From Thermoplasmata archaeon (GTDB lineage: Archaea > Thermoplasmatota > Thermoplasmata > Lutacidiplasmatales > UBA184): 64,000 nucleotides of DNA. The first letter of the stretch is position 1; every line of letters begins with the position of its first letter. The stretch is from the NCBI GenBank assembly GCA_022750115.1, contig JAKIWI010000006.1, forward strand, positions 62,001 to 126,000, in the 5' to 3' direction. The translations under genes and the position numbers were made by a program. Below are positions 8,495 through 16,959 of the stretch, piece after piece. The notes under the pieces were generated by a model. That model was given only the letters and a program-made list of their open reading frames with translations. It had not been told where the DNA came from and searched no databases.

Positions 8495-9253
8495 ATGGGA
8501 AGCGTTGGAGCGAAGGAGGTCCCGGTCCTCCTGACCCCGGACGGGAAACGAATCGACGGTCGCCACCTCGACGACCTTCGGGAGATCAAGATCGTGGCCG
8601 GTGCCCTGCACCAGGCCGACGGCTCGGCGTACGTCGAGTGGGGCGCGAACAAGGTGATGGCCGCGGTCTACGGGCCGCGCGAGGTCCACCCGCGCCATCT
8701 TCAGCAGAACAACAAGGCGATCGTCCAGTGCAAGTACAACATGGCGGCGTTCTCCGTCGATGAGCGGAAGCGCCCCGGCCTCGACCGCCGCTCGCAAGAG
8801 ATCAGCAAGGTCATCGCCGAGGCGTTCGAGTCGGTGATCTTCGTCGAGGAGTACCCCCGAACGAGCATCGACGTCTACATCGAGGTCCTCCAGGCGAACG
8901 CCGGCACCCGCTGCGCGGGCGTCGTCGCCGCCTCGGTCGCCCTCGCCGACGCCGGGATCCCGATGGTCGACCTCCTGCCCTCCGTCGCGGTCGGGAAGGT
9001 CGCGGGTCAGATCGTGCTCGACCTCAAGAAAGAGGAGGACAACTTCGGCGAGGCCGACATGCCGATGGCGCTCGTGCCGCAATCCGGCCGGCTCGTGCTC
9101 CTCCAGATGGAGGGGCACATGACGGCCGACGAGCTCGGCCGCTCCCTCGACCTGGGGGTCAAGGGCTGCCGGGCGATCTACGAGAAGATGAAGCAAGCGC
9201 TCCGCGACCGGTACGAGACCGGCGCTGGCCCCGCTGCGGGAGTCGCCCAATGA
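8495..9253 (+). CDS. rrp41: Exosome catalytic subunit Rrp41 (RNase PH fold)
   Basis: 252 aa phosphorolytic 3'-5' exoribonuclease subunit. It opens with the expected RIDGRHLDDLREIKI, has the RNase PH core (DGSAYVEWGANKVMAAVYGP, then KYNMAAFS with the RNA-binding KRPGLDRRSQEISK) and the Asp-rich catalytic region VAVGKVAGQIVLDLKKEEDN with EADMP. The start is supported by AAGGAG eight bases upstream. It overlaps rrp42 by four bases (ATGA), matching their obligate heterodimer ring. Confidence 0.96.
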   Translation: MGSVGAKEVPVLLTPDGKRIDGRHLDDLREIKIVAGALHQADGSAYVEWGANKVMAAVYGPREVHPRHLQQNNKAIVQCKYNMAAFSVDERKRPGLDRRSQEISKVIAEAFESVIFVEEYPRTSIDVYIEVLQANAGTRCAGVVAASVALADAGIPMVDLLPSVAVGKVAGQIVLDLKKEEDNFGEADMPMALVPQSGRLVLLQMEGHMTADELGRSLDLGVKGCRAIYEKMKQALRDRYETGAGPAAGVAQ

Positions 9254-10029
9254 GCAACGAGGTCACCGCCGAGATCCTCGGCACGCACATCCTCGACCTC
9301 GCGCGCGAAGGTCGACGCCTCGACGGGCGCGGCCTCGACGAGTACCGGGCGGTCTCCATCGAGCACGGCTTCGTCGCCTCCGCCGACGGCTCGGCGCTCG
9401 CCCGTATCGGCCACTCGGCCGTCGTCTGCGGCGTCAAGCTCGAACCGGGTAAGCCGTTCCCCGACACCCCGAACGCGGGCGTCCTCACGACCAACGCCGA
9501 GCTCGTGCCGCTCTCGAACCCGACGTTCGAGCCCGGCCCGCCCCATCCGAGGGCGATCGAGGTCTCGCGGGTCATCGACCGCGCGATCCGCGCCGCCGAG
9601 GCGATCGATCTCAAGAAACTCTGCGTGACGCCCGGCGAGAAGACGTGGGTTTGCTACGTCGACGTCCACGTCATCGACCACTCCGGGAACCTCATCGACA
9701 CCGGCTCGCTCGCGGCGCTCGCCGCCCTCACGCACGCCACCTTGCCCGCGAAGCGGTTCGGCATCGGCGAAGACTCGCCGCTCGCGGTCCAGCACTTCCC
9801 GGTCGAGACGACGTTCGCCCGGCTCGGGGACGCCATCGTCGTCGACCCGTCGTTCGACGAGGAGCTCGCCTGCCAGGGCCGGCTGACGATCGCGACGGAC
9901 GAGGCGGCGAACGTCGTGGCGATGCAGAAGGGTCTCGTCGGCGCCTTCTCGCCCGAAGACGTCAAATCCCTCGCCGAGCGGGCATTCCGCCACGGCGACC
10001 GGATGCGGAAGCTCGCGATCGGGGGCTAG
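9250..10029 (+). CDS. rrp42: Exosome structural subunit Rrp42 (RNase PH fold)
   Basis: 259 aa partner of Rrp41 in the hexameric archaeal exosome ring; Rrp42 shapes the active site but lacks catalytic residues. Recognisable segments are EGRRLDGRGLDEYRAVSIEH, the ARIGHSAVVCGVKLE core, PGPPHPRAIEVSRVIDRAIR and the C-terminal HGDRMRKL typical of Rrp42. The start overlaps the rrp41 stop by four bases (ATGA). It ends directly against the L37Ae gene start. Confidence 0.95.
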   Translation: MSNEVTAEILGTHILDLAREGRRLDGRGLDEYRAVSIEHGFVASADGSALARIGHSAVVCGVKLEPGKPFPDTPNAGVLTTNAELVPLSNPTFEPGPPHPRAIEVSRVIDRAIRAAEAIDLKKLCVTPGEKTWVCYVDVHVIDHSGNLIDTGSLAALAALTHATLPAKRFGIGEDSPLAVQHFPVETTFARLGDAIVVDPSFDEELACQGRLTIATDEAANVVAMQKGLVGAFSPEDVKSLAERAFRHGDRMRKLAIGG

Positions 10030-10311
10030 ATGAGCAAGCGCACGAAGAAGGTCGGCAACACCGGCTGGATGGGACCCCGGTACGGGATCCGGATCCGCCG
10101 TCGCGTCCTCGAGATCGATCGCGCCCGCGAGCTCGCCGCCGCTTGCCCGAAGTGCGCCACCGTCACGGTCCGCCGGATCGCCTCCGGAGTGTTTCAATGC
10201 CGTCGCTGCGGCGCCAAGTTCGCGAGCGGGGCCTATCTGTTCACACCCGCCCCGCCGATCACGCGGTCCGAGAAGGACACCCCGCCCGCCCCCGCGGCCG
10301 CAAACGTTTAG
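10030..10311 (+). CDS. rpl37ae: 50S ribosomal protein L37Ae (eL43)
   Basis: 93 aa zinc-ribbon protein of the large ribosomal subunit. The basic N-terminus (KRTKKVGNTGWMGPRYG) is followed by the four-Cys zinc site CPKC at about residue 38 and CRRCGAKF at about residue 56. Its C-terminal 20 residues are Pro/Ala-rich. It follows rrp42 with no gap and precedes rpoP, the conserved archaeal exosome-operon order. Confidence 0.95.
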   Translation: MSKRTKKVGNTGWMGPRYGIRIRRRVLEIDRARELAAACPKCATVTVRRIASGVFQCRRCGAKFASGAYLFTPAPPITRSEKDTPPAPAAANV

Positions 10312-10335
10312 TCGCCCCGTACGGAAAGGCGGTCG

Positions 10336-10470
10336 ATGTTTCGCTGCATCCGCTGCGGGGAGGCCCTCCCGAGCGACTCGAACCTGTTCGGCGTCCGCTG
10401 CGACAACTGCGGCGGGAAGATCTTCACGAAGGAGCATCCCAACGTGAAGAAAGTCCTGAAGGCCCGCTAG
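10336..10470 (+). CDS. rpoP: DNA-directed RNA polymerase subunit P (Rpb12-like)
   Basis: A 44-residue protein beginning MFRCIRCGEALP with CIRCG and CDNCGGKIF zinc-ribbon cysteines and the basic end VKKVLKAR, exactly the pattern of archaeal RpoP/Rpb12. It bridges Rpo3 and Rpo2 in the polymerase assembly platform. A purine-rich GGAAAGGCGG lies just upstream of the ATG. It is the last gene before the RNase J-like gene, whose GTG follows 49 nt later. Confidence 0.95.
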   Translation: MFRCIRCGEALPSDSNLFGVRCDNCGGKIFTKEHPNVKKVLKAR

Positions 10471-10519
10471 GGTCTTCGTTCGGACCAACCGTCAAGCCCC
10501 CCGGCGGCGTTGGAGCGCC

Positions 10520-11860
10520 GTGGGGCATCCGACGCTCCGCTTCCTCGGCGGTGTCCGGGAGATCGGCGGCAACAAGGTCGTCGTCGAGGACGGCCCGGAC
10601 CGGATCCTCATCGACTTCGGACCGTCGTTCTCGCCCGTCTGGGAGCAATACTGGGGGCAGTACCTTCAGCCCCGGTCGAGCTCCCCGGTCAAGGACCGGC
10701 TCGAGTTCGGACTCATTCCCCGCATCGAGGGCCTCTACTCGGAGGACGCGCTCGCGGGCTCCGACCTGAAGCCGACGGACCCAGGATTCCAGGCCGTGTT
10801 CGTCAGCCACGCGCATCTCGACCACGCGGGGCACCTCAACCTTGTCGACCCTCGGATCCCCGTCTACGCGAGCGCGGGCACCCGCCAGCTGCTCTCCGCG
10901 ATCGAGGCGAGCACGTTCACCCGGTACGGCGAGCACGACTGGCGGACTATGCCGTACGGCGACCCTGTCCGAATTGGTCGGATCGAGGTCGTCCCGCTCC
11001 CCGTCGACCACTCCATCCCGGGAGCGAGCGGCTTCCTCATCCGGACCAGCGAAGGGACGATCGTCTACACCGGGGACTTCCGCCAGCATGGGCCGCGCGG
11101 CGCCGAAACCCGCGCGTTCGTCGCCGCGGCGGCGGCCGAACATCCCGCGGCGCTCGTCACGGAGGGGACCCGTGCCGGTCCCGATCCCCGACGGCAATTC
11201 TCCGAGGAGGGGGTTCGTTCCGGTGTCGACGCGCTCCTCGGCACGACGGACAAACTGGCGCTCGTCAGTTGCTACCCGCGGGACCTCGACCGGTTCGCGA
11301 CGCTGTACGCCGCAGCGACGGCGGCCGGCCGTTCTCTCGTCGTTTCGCTGCGGACGGCGTACCTGCTCGCGGCCACCCGGGCCGCGTTCCCCAACATCCC
11401 GATCCCTCTCCCCGGCGAGAGCGACGGCCTCTACGTCTACAAGCGTCCGAAGTCGCGCTACTTTCCGTGGGAGCGACCGTTCCTCGACGCGGCCGTCGAT
11501 GCGCCCTGGGTCCGGGCGCACGCTCCCGAGCTGCTCCTTTCTCTCGACATGAGCCACTTCGCCGAGTTGATCGACCTACGACCGGACGCGGGAAGTCCAT
11601 TCGTCCGGTCGATGTCCGAGCCGTTCAGCGAGGACGACCTGGACGACCAGATGTTCCGCCGCTGGCTGGAACACTTCGGCCTCGAGCTGCACCAGTACCA
11701 CGCATCGGGCCATGCCTCGGGGAAGGAACTCGAGCAGATCGTCGGGGAGATCGCGCCCGCGAACGTGTTCCCGGTCCACACGGAACACCCCGAGGCGTTC
11801 GTCGGCTGGGCGAAGCGGACCACCCAACCCGAGCTCGACACCCCGTACCCCATCGGCTGA
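10520..11860 (+). CDS. RNase J-like metallo-beta-lactamase/beta-CASP exoribonuclease
   Basis: 446 aa from a GTG start. The metallo-beta-lactamase motifs are SHAHLDHAGH (about residues 95-104), a following metal-ligand His in VDHSIPG and GDFR; beta-CASP motif A is LVTEGT, motif B HASGHAS at about 393 and motif C PVHTEHPE at about 420. This set marks archaeal RNase J-type 5'-3' exonucleases rather than CPSF-type ones (no KH domains at the N-terminus). Its place directly after the exosome and rpoP genes puts a 5'-3' RNA nuclease next to the 3'-5' machinery. Confidence 0.87.
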   Translation: MGHPTLRFLGGVREIGGNKVVVEDGPDRILIDFGPSFSPVWEQYWGQYLQPRSSSPVKDRLEFGLIPRIEGLYSEDALAGSDLKPTDPGFQAVFVSHAHLDHAGHLNLVDPRIPVYASAGTRQLLSAIEASTFTRYGEHDWRTMPYGDPVRIGRIEVVPLPVDHSIPGASGFLIRTSEGTIVYTGDFRQHGPRGAETRAFVAAAAAEHPAALVTEGTRAGPDPRRQFSEEGVRSGVDALLGTTDKLALVSCYPRDLDRFATLYAAATAAGRSLVVSLRTAYLLAATRAAFPNIPIPLPGESDGLYVYKRPKSRYFPWERPFLDAAVDAPWVRAHAPELLLSLDMSHFAELIDLRPDAGSPFVRSMSEPFSEDDLDDQMFRRWLEHFGLELHQYHASGHASGKELEQIVGEIAPANVFPVHTEHPEAFVGWAKRTTQPELDTPYPIG

Positions 11861-11880
11861 CCATCCACCGGCGGGCGGGC

Positions 11881-11889
11881 CCTTTTAGG
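11881..11889 (+). promoter_or_regulatory. TATA box of radB
   Basis: CCTTTTAGG centred about 28 nt before the radB ATG, a spacing that predicts a leaderless transcript. Confidence 0.45.
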
Positions 11890-11912
11890 CGGGGGCACGC
11901 GTCCCCGCGCGC

Positions 11913-12587
11913 ATGCCCGGCGACCGTTGCCCCACCGGCATCGGGCCGGTCGACCAGTTGCTCGGGGGTGGGCTCGAAACCGACGGGCTCACCGAGCTCT
12001 ACGGGGAAGGCGGATCGGGAAAGACCCTGATCTGCCTGCAGGCCGCGACTCGGCTCGCCCTCGACGACCGCTGGGTCTGCTACATCGACACGGAAGGGGT
12101 GAGCGTCGACCGCCTGGAGGCGATCGCGCAGGGTCGCATCGATCAGGTCCTCCAACGACTCCTCCTCGCGACACCAAAGAGCTTGGAAGAGCAGACGAAG
12201 GCGGTCGGTGCGGCGTGCGCGCTCGCGCGCGACACGAAGCGGGGCATCGGCCTGATCGTCCTCGACTCGGCGACGTTCTACTACCGGCTCACGTTGTCGA
12301 GCGACAGCGAGGACGACGGGCGCTTGGCCCTCGGTCGGGAGTTGGCCGAGCTCGTCGCGACCGCGATCGGGAGCCACATCCCGGTGCTGTTCACGAACCA
12401 AGTGTGGCGGAACCAGCGGACGGGGGACCTCGAACCGTTGGGTGGCTCGTTCGTCAATCACGCCGCGAAGACGATCCTTCGCATCGACCGGTTGCCCGGC
12501 GCCCGTCGACGGGCCGTGCTGTTGAAGCACCGCTCGCTCGGCGAGGCCGCCGCGGAGTTCCAGATCACCTCGACCGGCCTCTCGTAG
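11913..12587 (+). CDS. radB: DNA repair and recombination protein RadB
   Basis: 224 aa RecA/RadA paralogue found in Euryarchaeota, thought to act with RadA and Holliday-junction enzymes as a recombination mediator. It lacks the N-terminal HhH domain of RadA and goes straight to the core: GEGGSGKT Walker A (about residues 31-38), IDTEGVSVDR, and Walker B LIVLDSATFYY (about 110-120), plus LFTNQVWRNQRTG. The length matches the family. Its TATA box is 28 nt before ATG, suggesting independent expression from the nuclease gene upstream. Confidence 0.93.
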   Translation: MPGDRCPTGIGPVDQLLGGGLETDGLTELYGEGGSGKTLICLQAATRLALDDRWVCYIDTEGVSVDRLEAIAQGRIDQVLQRLLLATPKSLEEQTKAVGAACALARDTKRGIGLIVLDSATFYYRLTLSSDSEDDGRLALGRELAELVATAIGSHIPVLFTNQVWRNQRTGDLEPLGGSFVNHAAKTILRIDRLPGARRRAVLLKHRSLGEAAAEFQITSTGLS

Positions 12588-12634
12588 GAACGACGGCTCG
12601 AGGGACGGTAGCGCACCGCTCCGCAAGCGAACCG

Positions 12635-12642
12635 AGATATCC
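12635..12642 (+). promoter_or_regulatory. TATA-like element of ogt
   Basis: AGATATCC centred about 25 nt before the ogt ATG; the spacing suggests a leaderless mRNA. Confidence 0.4.
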
Positions 12643-12662
12643 CGGGTGGATGTCGCCCGGCC

Positions 12663-13235
12663 ATGGAGGCCCGGGTGGAGTTCGCGGAGGTCGCCACGCC
12701 CATCGGCACCTTCCGCGTCGTCTACGAGGGTCGGAAGGTACAGGTCGTCGACCTGCTCGAGCGTGGGCACGACCAGAAAGGCGTCCCCGAGGGGGCCGAG
12801 CAGCGGAAGCCGCCGTACCCGAAGGGCTCGCCGCCGTCCCAGTTGTCGGAGTACTTCCGCGGGGTCCGAGCGGAGTTCGACGTCGACATCGATGGGTTGA
12901 CCTCTTCCGAGTTCGACCGCGCGGTCTGGCGCGAACTCTCCCGCGTTCCCGCTGGCGAGACCGTGACCTACGGCGAGCTCGCCCGCCGGGCGGGCCACAA
13001 GGGTTCCGCCCGGGCCGTCGGCGGTGCGATGCACCGCAACCCCTTGCCGATCGTCATCCCGTGCCACCGTGTCGTCGGGGAGACCGGTGACCTCACGGGG
13101 TTCGGGCTCGGCCTCTGGCGAAAGCGCTGGCTCCTCGACCGCGAGGGCGCCTGGCCGCTGAAGTCGAAATCCTCCGACGGCCCGCGCCGCGGCGGGCAGC
13201 GGACGCTCGACGGCCGTCAGTCGGCGCCGAAGTGA
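12663..13235 (+). CDS. ogt: Methylated-DNA--protein-cysteine S-methyltransferase
   Basis: 190 aa suicide alkyltransferase that repairs O6-methylguanine. The active-site motif IPCHRVV with the acceptor Cys is at about residue 133, preceded by the helix-turn-helix and arginine-finger region (VTYGELARRAG then SARAVGGAMHRNP). The N-terminal RNase H-like half is short (about 70 residues) but present. The last 25 residues (after REGAWPL) are basic and low in complexity. It overlaps the following small membrane protein gene by four bases (GTGA). Confidence 0.92.
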   Translation: MEARVEFAEVATPIGTFRVVYEGRKVQVVDLLERGHDQKGVPEGAEQRKPPYPKGSPPSQLSEYFRGVRAEFDVDIDGLTSSEFDRAVWRELSRVPAGETVTYGELARRAGHKGSARAVGGAMHRNPLPIVIPCHRVVGETGDLTGFGLGLWRKRWLLDREGAWPLKSKSSDGPRRGGQRTLDGRQSAPK

Positions 13236-13549
13236 CCACCGCCGACCGTCCGCGGGGGGGTTGGTCCCTTCCCGTAGGCCTGGGCGCGGCGGGGGTCGTC
13301 CTCCTCGGGGCGGGCACCGCCCTGATGCGGGACGCGGTCGCGAAGTTCGACGCCGCCCTCGCCCAGGATTGCCTCAGCTCCGGGTGCGCGCACGTGGGTT
13401 CGCTCGCCCAGCAACCCGAGTACCTCGATGGCGCCGTCGCGATCGCGGCGGGCGTGGTGGTGCTCGCGATCGCCCTCTTCTTCGCGGCGGGTCGCGCGGG
13501 TTGGATCGGGAGTCGTCGGAGCACGAAGCCCGACGGCCCGCCGAAGTAG
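13232..13549 (+). CDS. Two-helix membrane protein, function unknown
   Basis: 105 aa from a GTG that overlaps the ogt stop (GTGA). Two hydrophobic segments, about residues 13-30 (LPVGLGAAGVVLLGAGTAL) and 67-86 (AVAIAAGVVVLAIALFFAAG), flank a soluble loop containing two cysteines (DCLSSGCAHVG). The C-terminus is basic and should be cytoplasmic. No family recognised. Tight coupling to ogt supports a real gene rather than chance. Confidence 0.6.
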   Translation: MTTADRPRGGWSLPVGLGAAGVVLLGAGTALMRDAVAKFDAALAQDCLSSGCAHVGSLAQQPEYLDGAVAIAAGVVVLAIALFFAAGRAGWIGSRRSTKPDGPPK

Positions 13550-13579
13550 CGCCGACACCCGACGGTCGATGGGCTCGGC

Positions 13580-15781
13580 CTAACCCGCGTAATACGCGGC
13601 GTCGTAGGGTTCCGGCTTGAGGCCGCGGCGCTGCCGGACCTCGCCCACGATCTTGCCCTGGAGCTCCGTCGGGAGCACCTCGAAGCCGAGCGACTCGGTC
13701 GCCCAGAGGACCTTGCCGGCGGTGGCGCTGCGGATATCCGAGGCGAAGCCGAACATCTCGGCGACGGGGACCTTCGCGATGATCGTCTGGAGGTCGCCGA
13801 CGTTCGTCATGTCGAGGATCTCGCCGCGCCGGCGCTGGAGCTCGCGCGTCGCGCCGCTCAACACCTCTTGCGGGACGTTGACCGTGACCTTCTGGAGCGG
13901 CTCGAGAAGCACCCGGCCGCCGAGGACCATCGCGCCGTAGATCCCCGAGCGCGCCGCCGGGATCGTCTGGGCGGGGCCGCGGTGGATCGAGTCCTCGTGG
14001 AGCTTCGCATCGACGAGGCGGACCTTGAGCCCGTAGACCTTCTCGTTCGCGAGCGGCCCGCGGTTCATCGCCTCCTTGAACGCGTCGACGACGAGGTCCA
14101 TCGTCTCGTTGAGGTTCTGGATCCCCTTCGTCACGTCGAACAGGATGTCCGTCCCGTCGACCGCGACGATGCCCTTGGCCTCGTCGCGCGAGACTCCCAT
14201 CTCGACGAGCTTCGCCACCAGGGTCTTCGTGTCCTTGAACGACTTCCCCTGCGGGATCTCGCCGTCCTTGACGGCTTGGACGACGGCGGCGGGGAGCGCC
14301 TCGACCTCGAAGTAGAACTTGTTGTGCTTGTTCGGGGACTTCCCCTCGAACGGGCCGCCGGGGGCCATCACCGTCTCGCGGTAGACGACGATCGGCTTCG
14401 AGGACGAGATCTCGACCTTGTAGTCGTTGACGATCCGGTACTGGGTGATCTCCAGGTGGAGCTCGCCCATCCCCGACAGGAGGTGCTCGCCCGTCTCCTG
14501 GTTGATCTCGACGCGCAGGCTTGCGTCCTCCTTGCCGACCTTCCGCATCGTCTCGATGAGCTTCGGGAGATCGCTCATGTGCTTCGGCTCGATCGCGACC
14601 GTCACGACCGGCTCGGAGACGTGGCGGATCTCCTCGAACGGCGCCATGTCCGGCACGCTCGACATCGTCGTGCCGGCGAAGGCGTCGGTCGCCCCGATGA
14701 CCGCGGCGATGTTGCCCGCAGTGACCTCCTCGACCATGAGCCGCTCCGGGCCCATGAACAGGGAGACGTGTTGCACGCGGTTCTTGAGCTTCGTCCCGGC
14801 AACGTAGAGCTCCATCCCCTTCTGGAGACGTCCGGAGAAGAGACGGCCCGTCGCGATCTCGCCGGCGTTCGGGTCCATCGTGATGTCGGTGACCATGAAC
14901 GTCGTCGGACCCTCGGCGTCGGTGGTCATCATCGCCTTGCCGACGGTCGAGCCGATGTCGCCGCGCCAGATGTTCGGGATGCGGTACTTCTGGGCGACGG
15001 TCGGGCTCGGGAGGTGCTTGACGACCATGTCGAAGACCACGTCGTTGATGCGCGCCCGCTGCGCAATCTCCTTCGAGCGGCCGGTGGAGACGAAATCGAA
15101 GATGTCGGGAAACTTGACTCCGGTCTTCAGCATGTAGGGTACGCTGATCGCCCAGTTCTCGTAGCCGGAGCCGAAGGCGACAGAGCCGTCGCGCGGGTCG
15201 ACCGACCAATCGTCGATGAATTCCTCCGGCGCCATGCGCCGGATGAGCTCGTTGACCTCGCTGATGATCGTGGTGAAGCGCCGCTGCATCGACTCGGCGG
15301 TGAGCTGGAGTTCCTTGATCGCGCGGTCGACCTTGTTGATGAACAGGACCGGCTTGACCTTCTCGCGGAGCGCCTGGCGAAGCACCGTCTCGGTCTGCGC
15401 CATCACGCCCTCGACCGCGCAGACGACGACGACCGCGCCGTCGACGGCCCGCATCGCGCGCGTGACGTCCCCCCCGAAGTCGACGTGCCCGGGGGTGTCG
15501 ATGAGGTTGATCAGGTGCTGCTGGCCCTCGTACTCGTGGACGATGGTGACGTCGGCGTTGTTGATGGTGAGGAGACGGGCCTGCTCCTGCACGTCGAAGT
15601 TGAGGTAGAGCTGCTTGCCCGCGAGCTCGTTCGAGATCATCCCGGCCGCGGCGAGCAGGTTGTCGGACAGGGTCGTCTTGCCATGGTGGATGTGGGCAAC
15701 GATGCCGATGTTGCGGATCCGGTCGAGGTTCCGCATCATGCCGGGGATGGCTTCCGCCAACTCGGCTCGTACGTGCGTCAT
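13580..15781 (-). CDS. fusA: Translation elongation factor 2
   Basis: 733 aa aEF-2, the ribosomal translocase. The start is ATG 15781 because CCGGAGGT lies 9 nt upstream; a TTG three codons earlier is less likely. G domain motifs: G1 AHIHHGKT, G3 DTPGHVDFGG, G4 NKVD. Two of them deviate: the P-loop Asp of AHIDHGKT is His (codon 15686-15688) and switch I reads QARLLTINN instead of QARGITINA. The diphthamide region IHRGPAQ of domain IV is intact, as are EMFGFASDIRS and the domain V end. It is third in the rps12-rps7-fusA operon, 13 nt after rps7. Otherwise full length, so it is presumably functional. Confidence 0.97.
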   Translation of the reverse strand: MTHVRAELAEAIPGMMRNLDRIRNIGIVAHIHHGKTTLSDNLLAAAGMISNELAGKQLYLNFDVQEQARLLTINNADVTIVHEYEGQQHLINLIDTPGHVDFGGDVTRAMRAVDGAVVVVCAVEGVMAQTETVLRQALREKVKPVLFINKVDRAIKELQLTAESMQRRFTTIISEVNELIRRMAPEEFIDDWSVDPRDGSVAFGSGYENWAISVPYMLKTGVKFPDIFDFVSTGRSKEIAQRARINDVVFDMVVKHLPSPTVAQKYRIPNIWRGDIGSTVGKAMMTTDAEGPTTFMVTDITMDPNAGEIATGRLFSGRLQKGMELYVAGTKLKNRVQHVSLFMGPERLMVEEVTAGNIAAVIGATDAFAGTTMSSVPDMAPFEEIRHVSEPVVTVAIEPKHMSDLPKLIETMRKVGKEDASLRVEINQETGEHLLSGMGELHLEITQYRIVNDYKVEISSSKPIVVYRETVMAPGGPFEGKSPNKHNKFYFEVEALPAAVVQAVKDGEIPQGKSFKDTKTLVAKLVEMGVSRDEAKGIVAVDGTDILFDVTKGIQNLNETMDLVVDAFKEAMNRGPLANEKVYGLKVRLVDAKLHEDSIHRGPAQTIPAARSGIYGAMVLGGRVLLEPLQKVTVNVPQEVLSGATRELQRRRGEILDMTNVGDLQTIIAKVPVAEMFGFASDIRSATAGKVLWATESLGFEVLPTELQGKIVGEVRQRRGLKPEPYDAAYYAG

Positions 15782-15803
15782 CGATCCCAAACCTCCGGAG
15801 CGC

Positions 15804-16466
15804 CTAGCGGGCGGACTGCGCGACCCGTTCGACCTCTTCCTTCCGCCCGACGGCGTAGCTGGTCAGGTCGCCCTTGGCGGCGAGCGCGATCTCGTTGGCG
15901 AGGCAGGTGTGGATCGACTTGGTCGACTTGTGGGACGCCGTGATCGCTCCCTGAGCGAGGTTGCGGATCGCGACCCCGACGCGGCGGGCCGGGGACGAGT
16001 CGACGGCCCGCGGTACGGAGATCCCGCCGAACTGGAGACGGGTCACCTCTTCGCGCGGGGCGGCGTTCTCGATGGCGGTGACGAGGAGTTGGAGCGGGTT
16101 CGTCGTCTCGCGCTTCGCGAGCTCGTCGAACGCGAGGCGAACCGTCTGGAGGGCCTTGCCTTTCTTGCCCGTGAACTTCCCACCCTTCATCAGGTGGTTC
16201 GCGAGCCGCTCGACCACGTGCATGTGGCTCTTCATGAACGGCTTGCCGGAGAGTTTTCCCTCCGAGTGCGGGGCGTAGATCGGGTGGAGGTAGAGGTACG
16301 GCAGAAGGCCCGGGTCGTGCACCTCGATCTTTTCGAACGAGTACTTCCCGAACAGCGGCGGCAGCGGGAACGGGGGCGGCGGGGCCGGCACGGGGCGGAC
16401 AATGACGGGGCCGGCGTCGGCCGGTGAGTCCGGCGGCGGCATCATCGAGTCGCGGGTCGAGCTCAT
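15804..16466 (-). CDS. rps7: 30S ribosomal protein S7
   Basis: 220 aa small-subunit head protein that binds the 3' major domain of 16S rRNA. The core has the expected [38 protein letters not shown] and [20 protein letters not shown] motifs and ends with [10 protein letters not shown]. The N-terminal 35 residues are Pro-rich ([13 protein letters not shown]) and longer than in most archaea. Its ATG overlaps the S12 stop (ATGA). Confidence 0.96.
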   Translation of the reverse strand: MSSTRDSMMPPPDSPADAGPVIVRPVPAPPPPFPLPPLFGKYSFEKIEVHDPGLLPYLYLHPIYAPHSEGKLSGKPFMKSHMHVVERLANHLMKGGKFTGKKGKALQTVRLAFDELAKRETTNPLQLLVTAIENAAPREEVTRLQFGGISVPRAVDSSPARRVGVAIRNLAQGAITASHKSTKSIHTCLANEIALAAKGDLTSYAVGRKEEVERVAQSAR

Positions 16467-16897
16467 CGCTGCGGCTTCTCCTTGCGCCCGCGGACCAGCT
16501 CGTCGAGCGACGTGCCATTCACCTGGATCACCTTGTAGCGCACGCCGGGGATATCCCCATAGGACCGACCCATTCGGCCCCCGATCCCCTCGACCAACAC
16601 ATCATCGTGCTCGTCGATGAAGTTGATCGCGCCGTCGCCGACGGCGAACGCGGTAATCTGACGGCCGTTCTTGATGAGCTGGACCTTCACGCACTTGCGG
16701 ATCGCCGAGTTCGGCTGCTTCGCCTCGACGCCGACCTTTTCGATCACAATGCCCCGGCCCTGGGGGGCGCCCTCGAGGGGATCGGACCGCTCCTTGAGGT
16801 GGAGGGTGCGGCGCTTGTAGTATCGGTCCGACCACCGGCGGCGTTGGCGGAGGGAAGCAAGCTTCCCCGCTGTGTTGATGCCGGACGGCGGACTCAT
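16463..16897 (-). CDS. rps12: 30S ribosomal protein S12
   Basis: 144 aa decoding-centre protein. The conserved loop [19 protein letters not shown] and the second loop [20 protein letters not shown] are intact. The archaeal N-terminus ([19 protein letters not shown]) is present. First gene of the S12-S7-EF-2 operon; a TATA element lies 36 nt upstream of its ATG and gives a leader of about 10 nt. Confidence 0.96.
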   Translation of the reverse strand: MSPPSGINTAGKLASLRQRRRWSDRYYKRRTLHLKERSDPLEGAPQGRGIVIEKVGVEAKQPNSAIRKCVKVQLIKNGRQITAFAVGDGAINFIDEHDDVLVEGIGGRMGRSYGDIPGVRYKVIQVNGTSLDELVRGRKEKPQR

Positions 16898-16929
16898 GGG
16901 CTTGGAGGGGCCGTGCCACCGGGCCTCGG

Positions 16930-16937
16930 TATTTAAG
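16930..16937. promoter_or_regulatory. TATA element between rps12 and the uracil-DNA glycosylase gene
   Basis: TATTTAAG on the plus strand and CTTAAATA on the minus strand. The minus reading serves rps12 (start about 36 nt away); the plus reading would put a start site at about 16960, exactly at the GTG of the divergent glycosylase gene. It may act in both directions. Confidence 0.55.
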
Positions 16938-16959
16938 TCTCACGGCGACGATTTCGCCG

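Noticed and set aside
13868..15943. 691-codon plus-strand frame opposite EF-2
   Set aside because: The minus strand encodes a full EF-2; this frame is an acidic/His-rich mirror without motifs.
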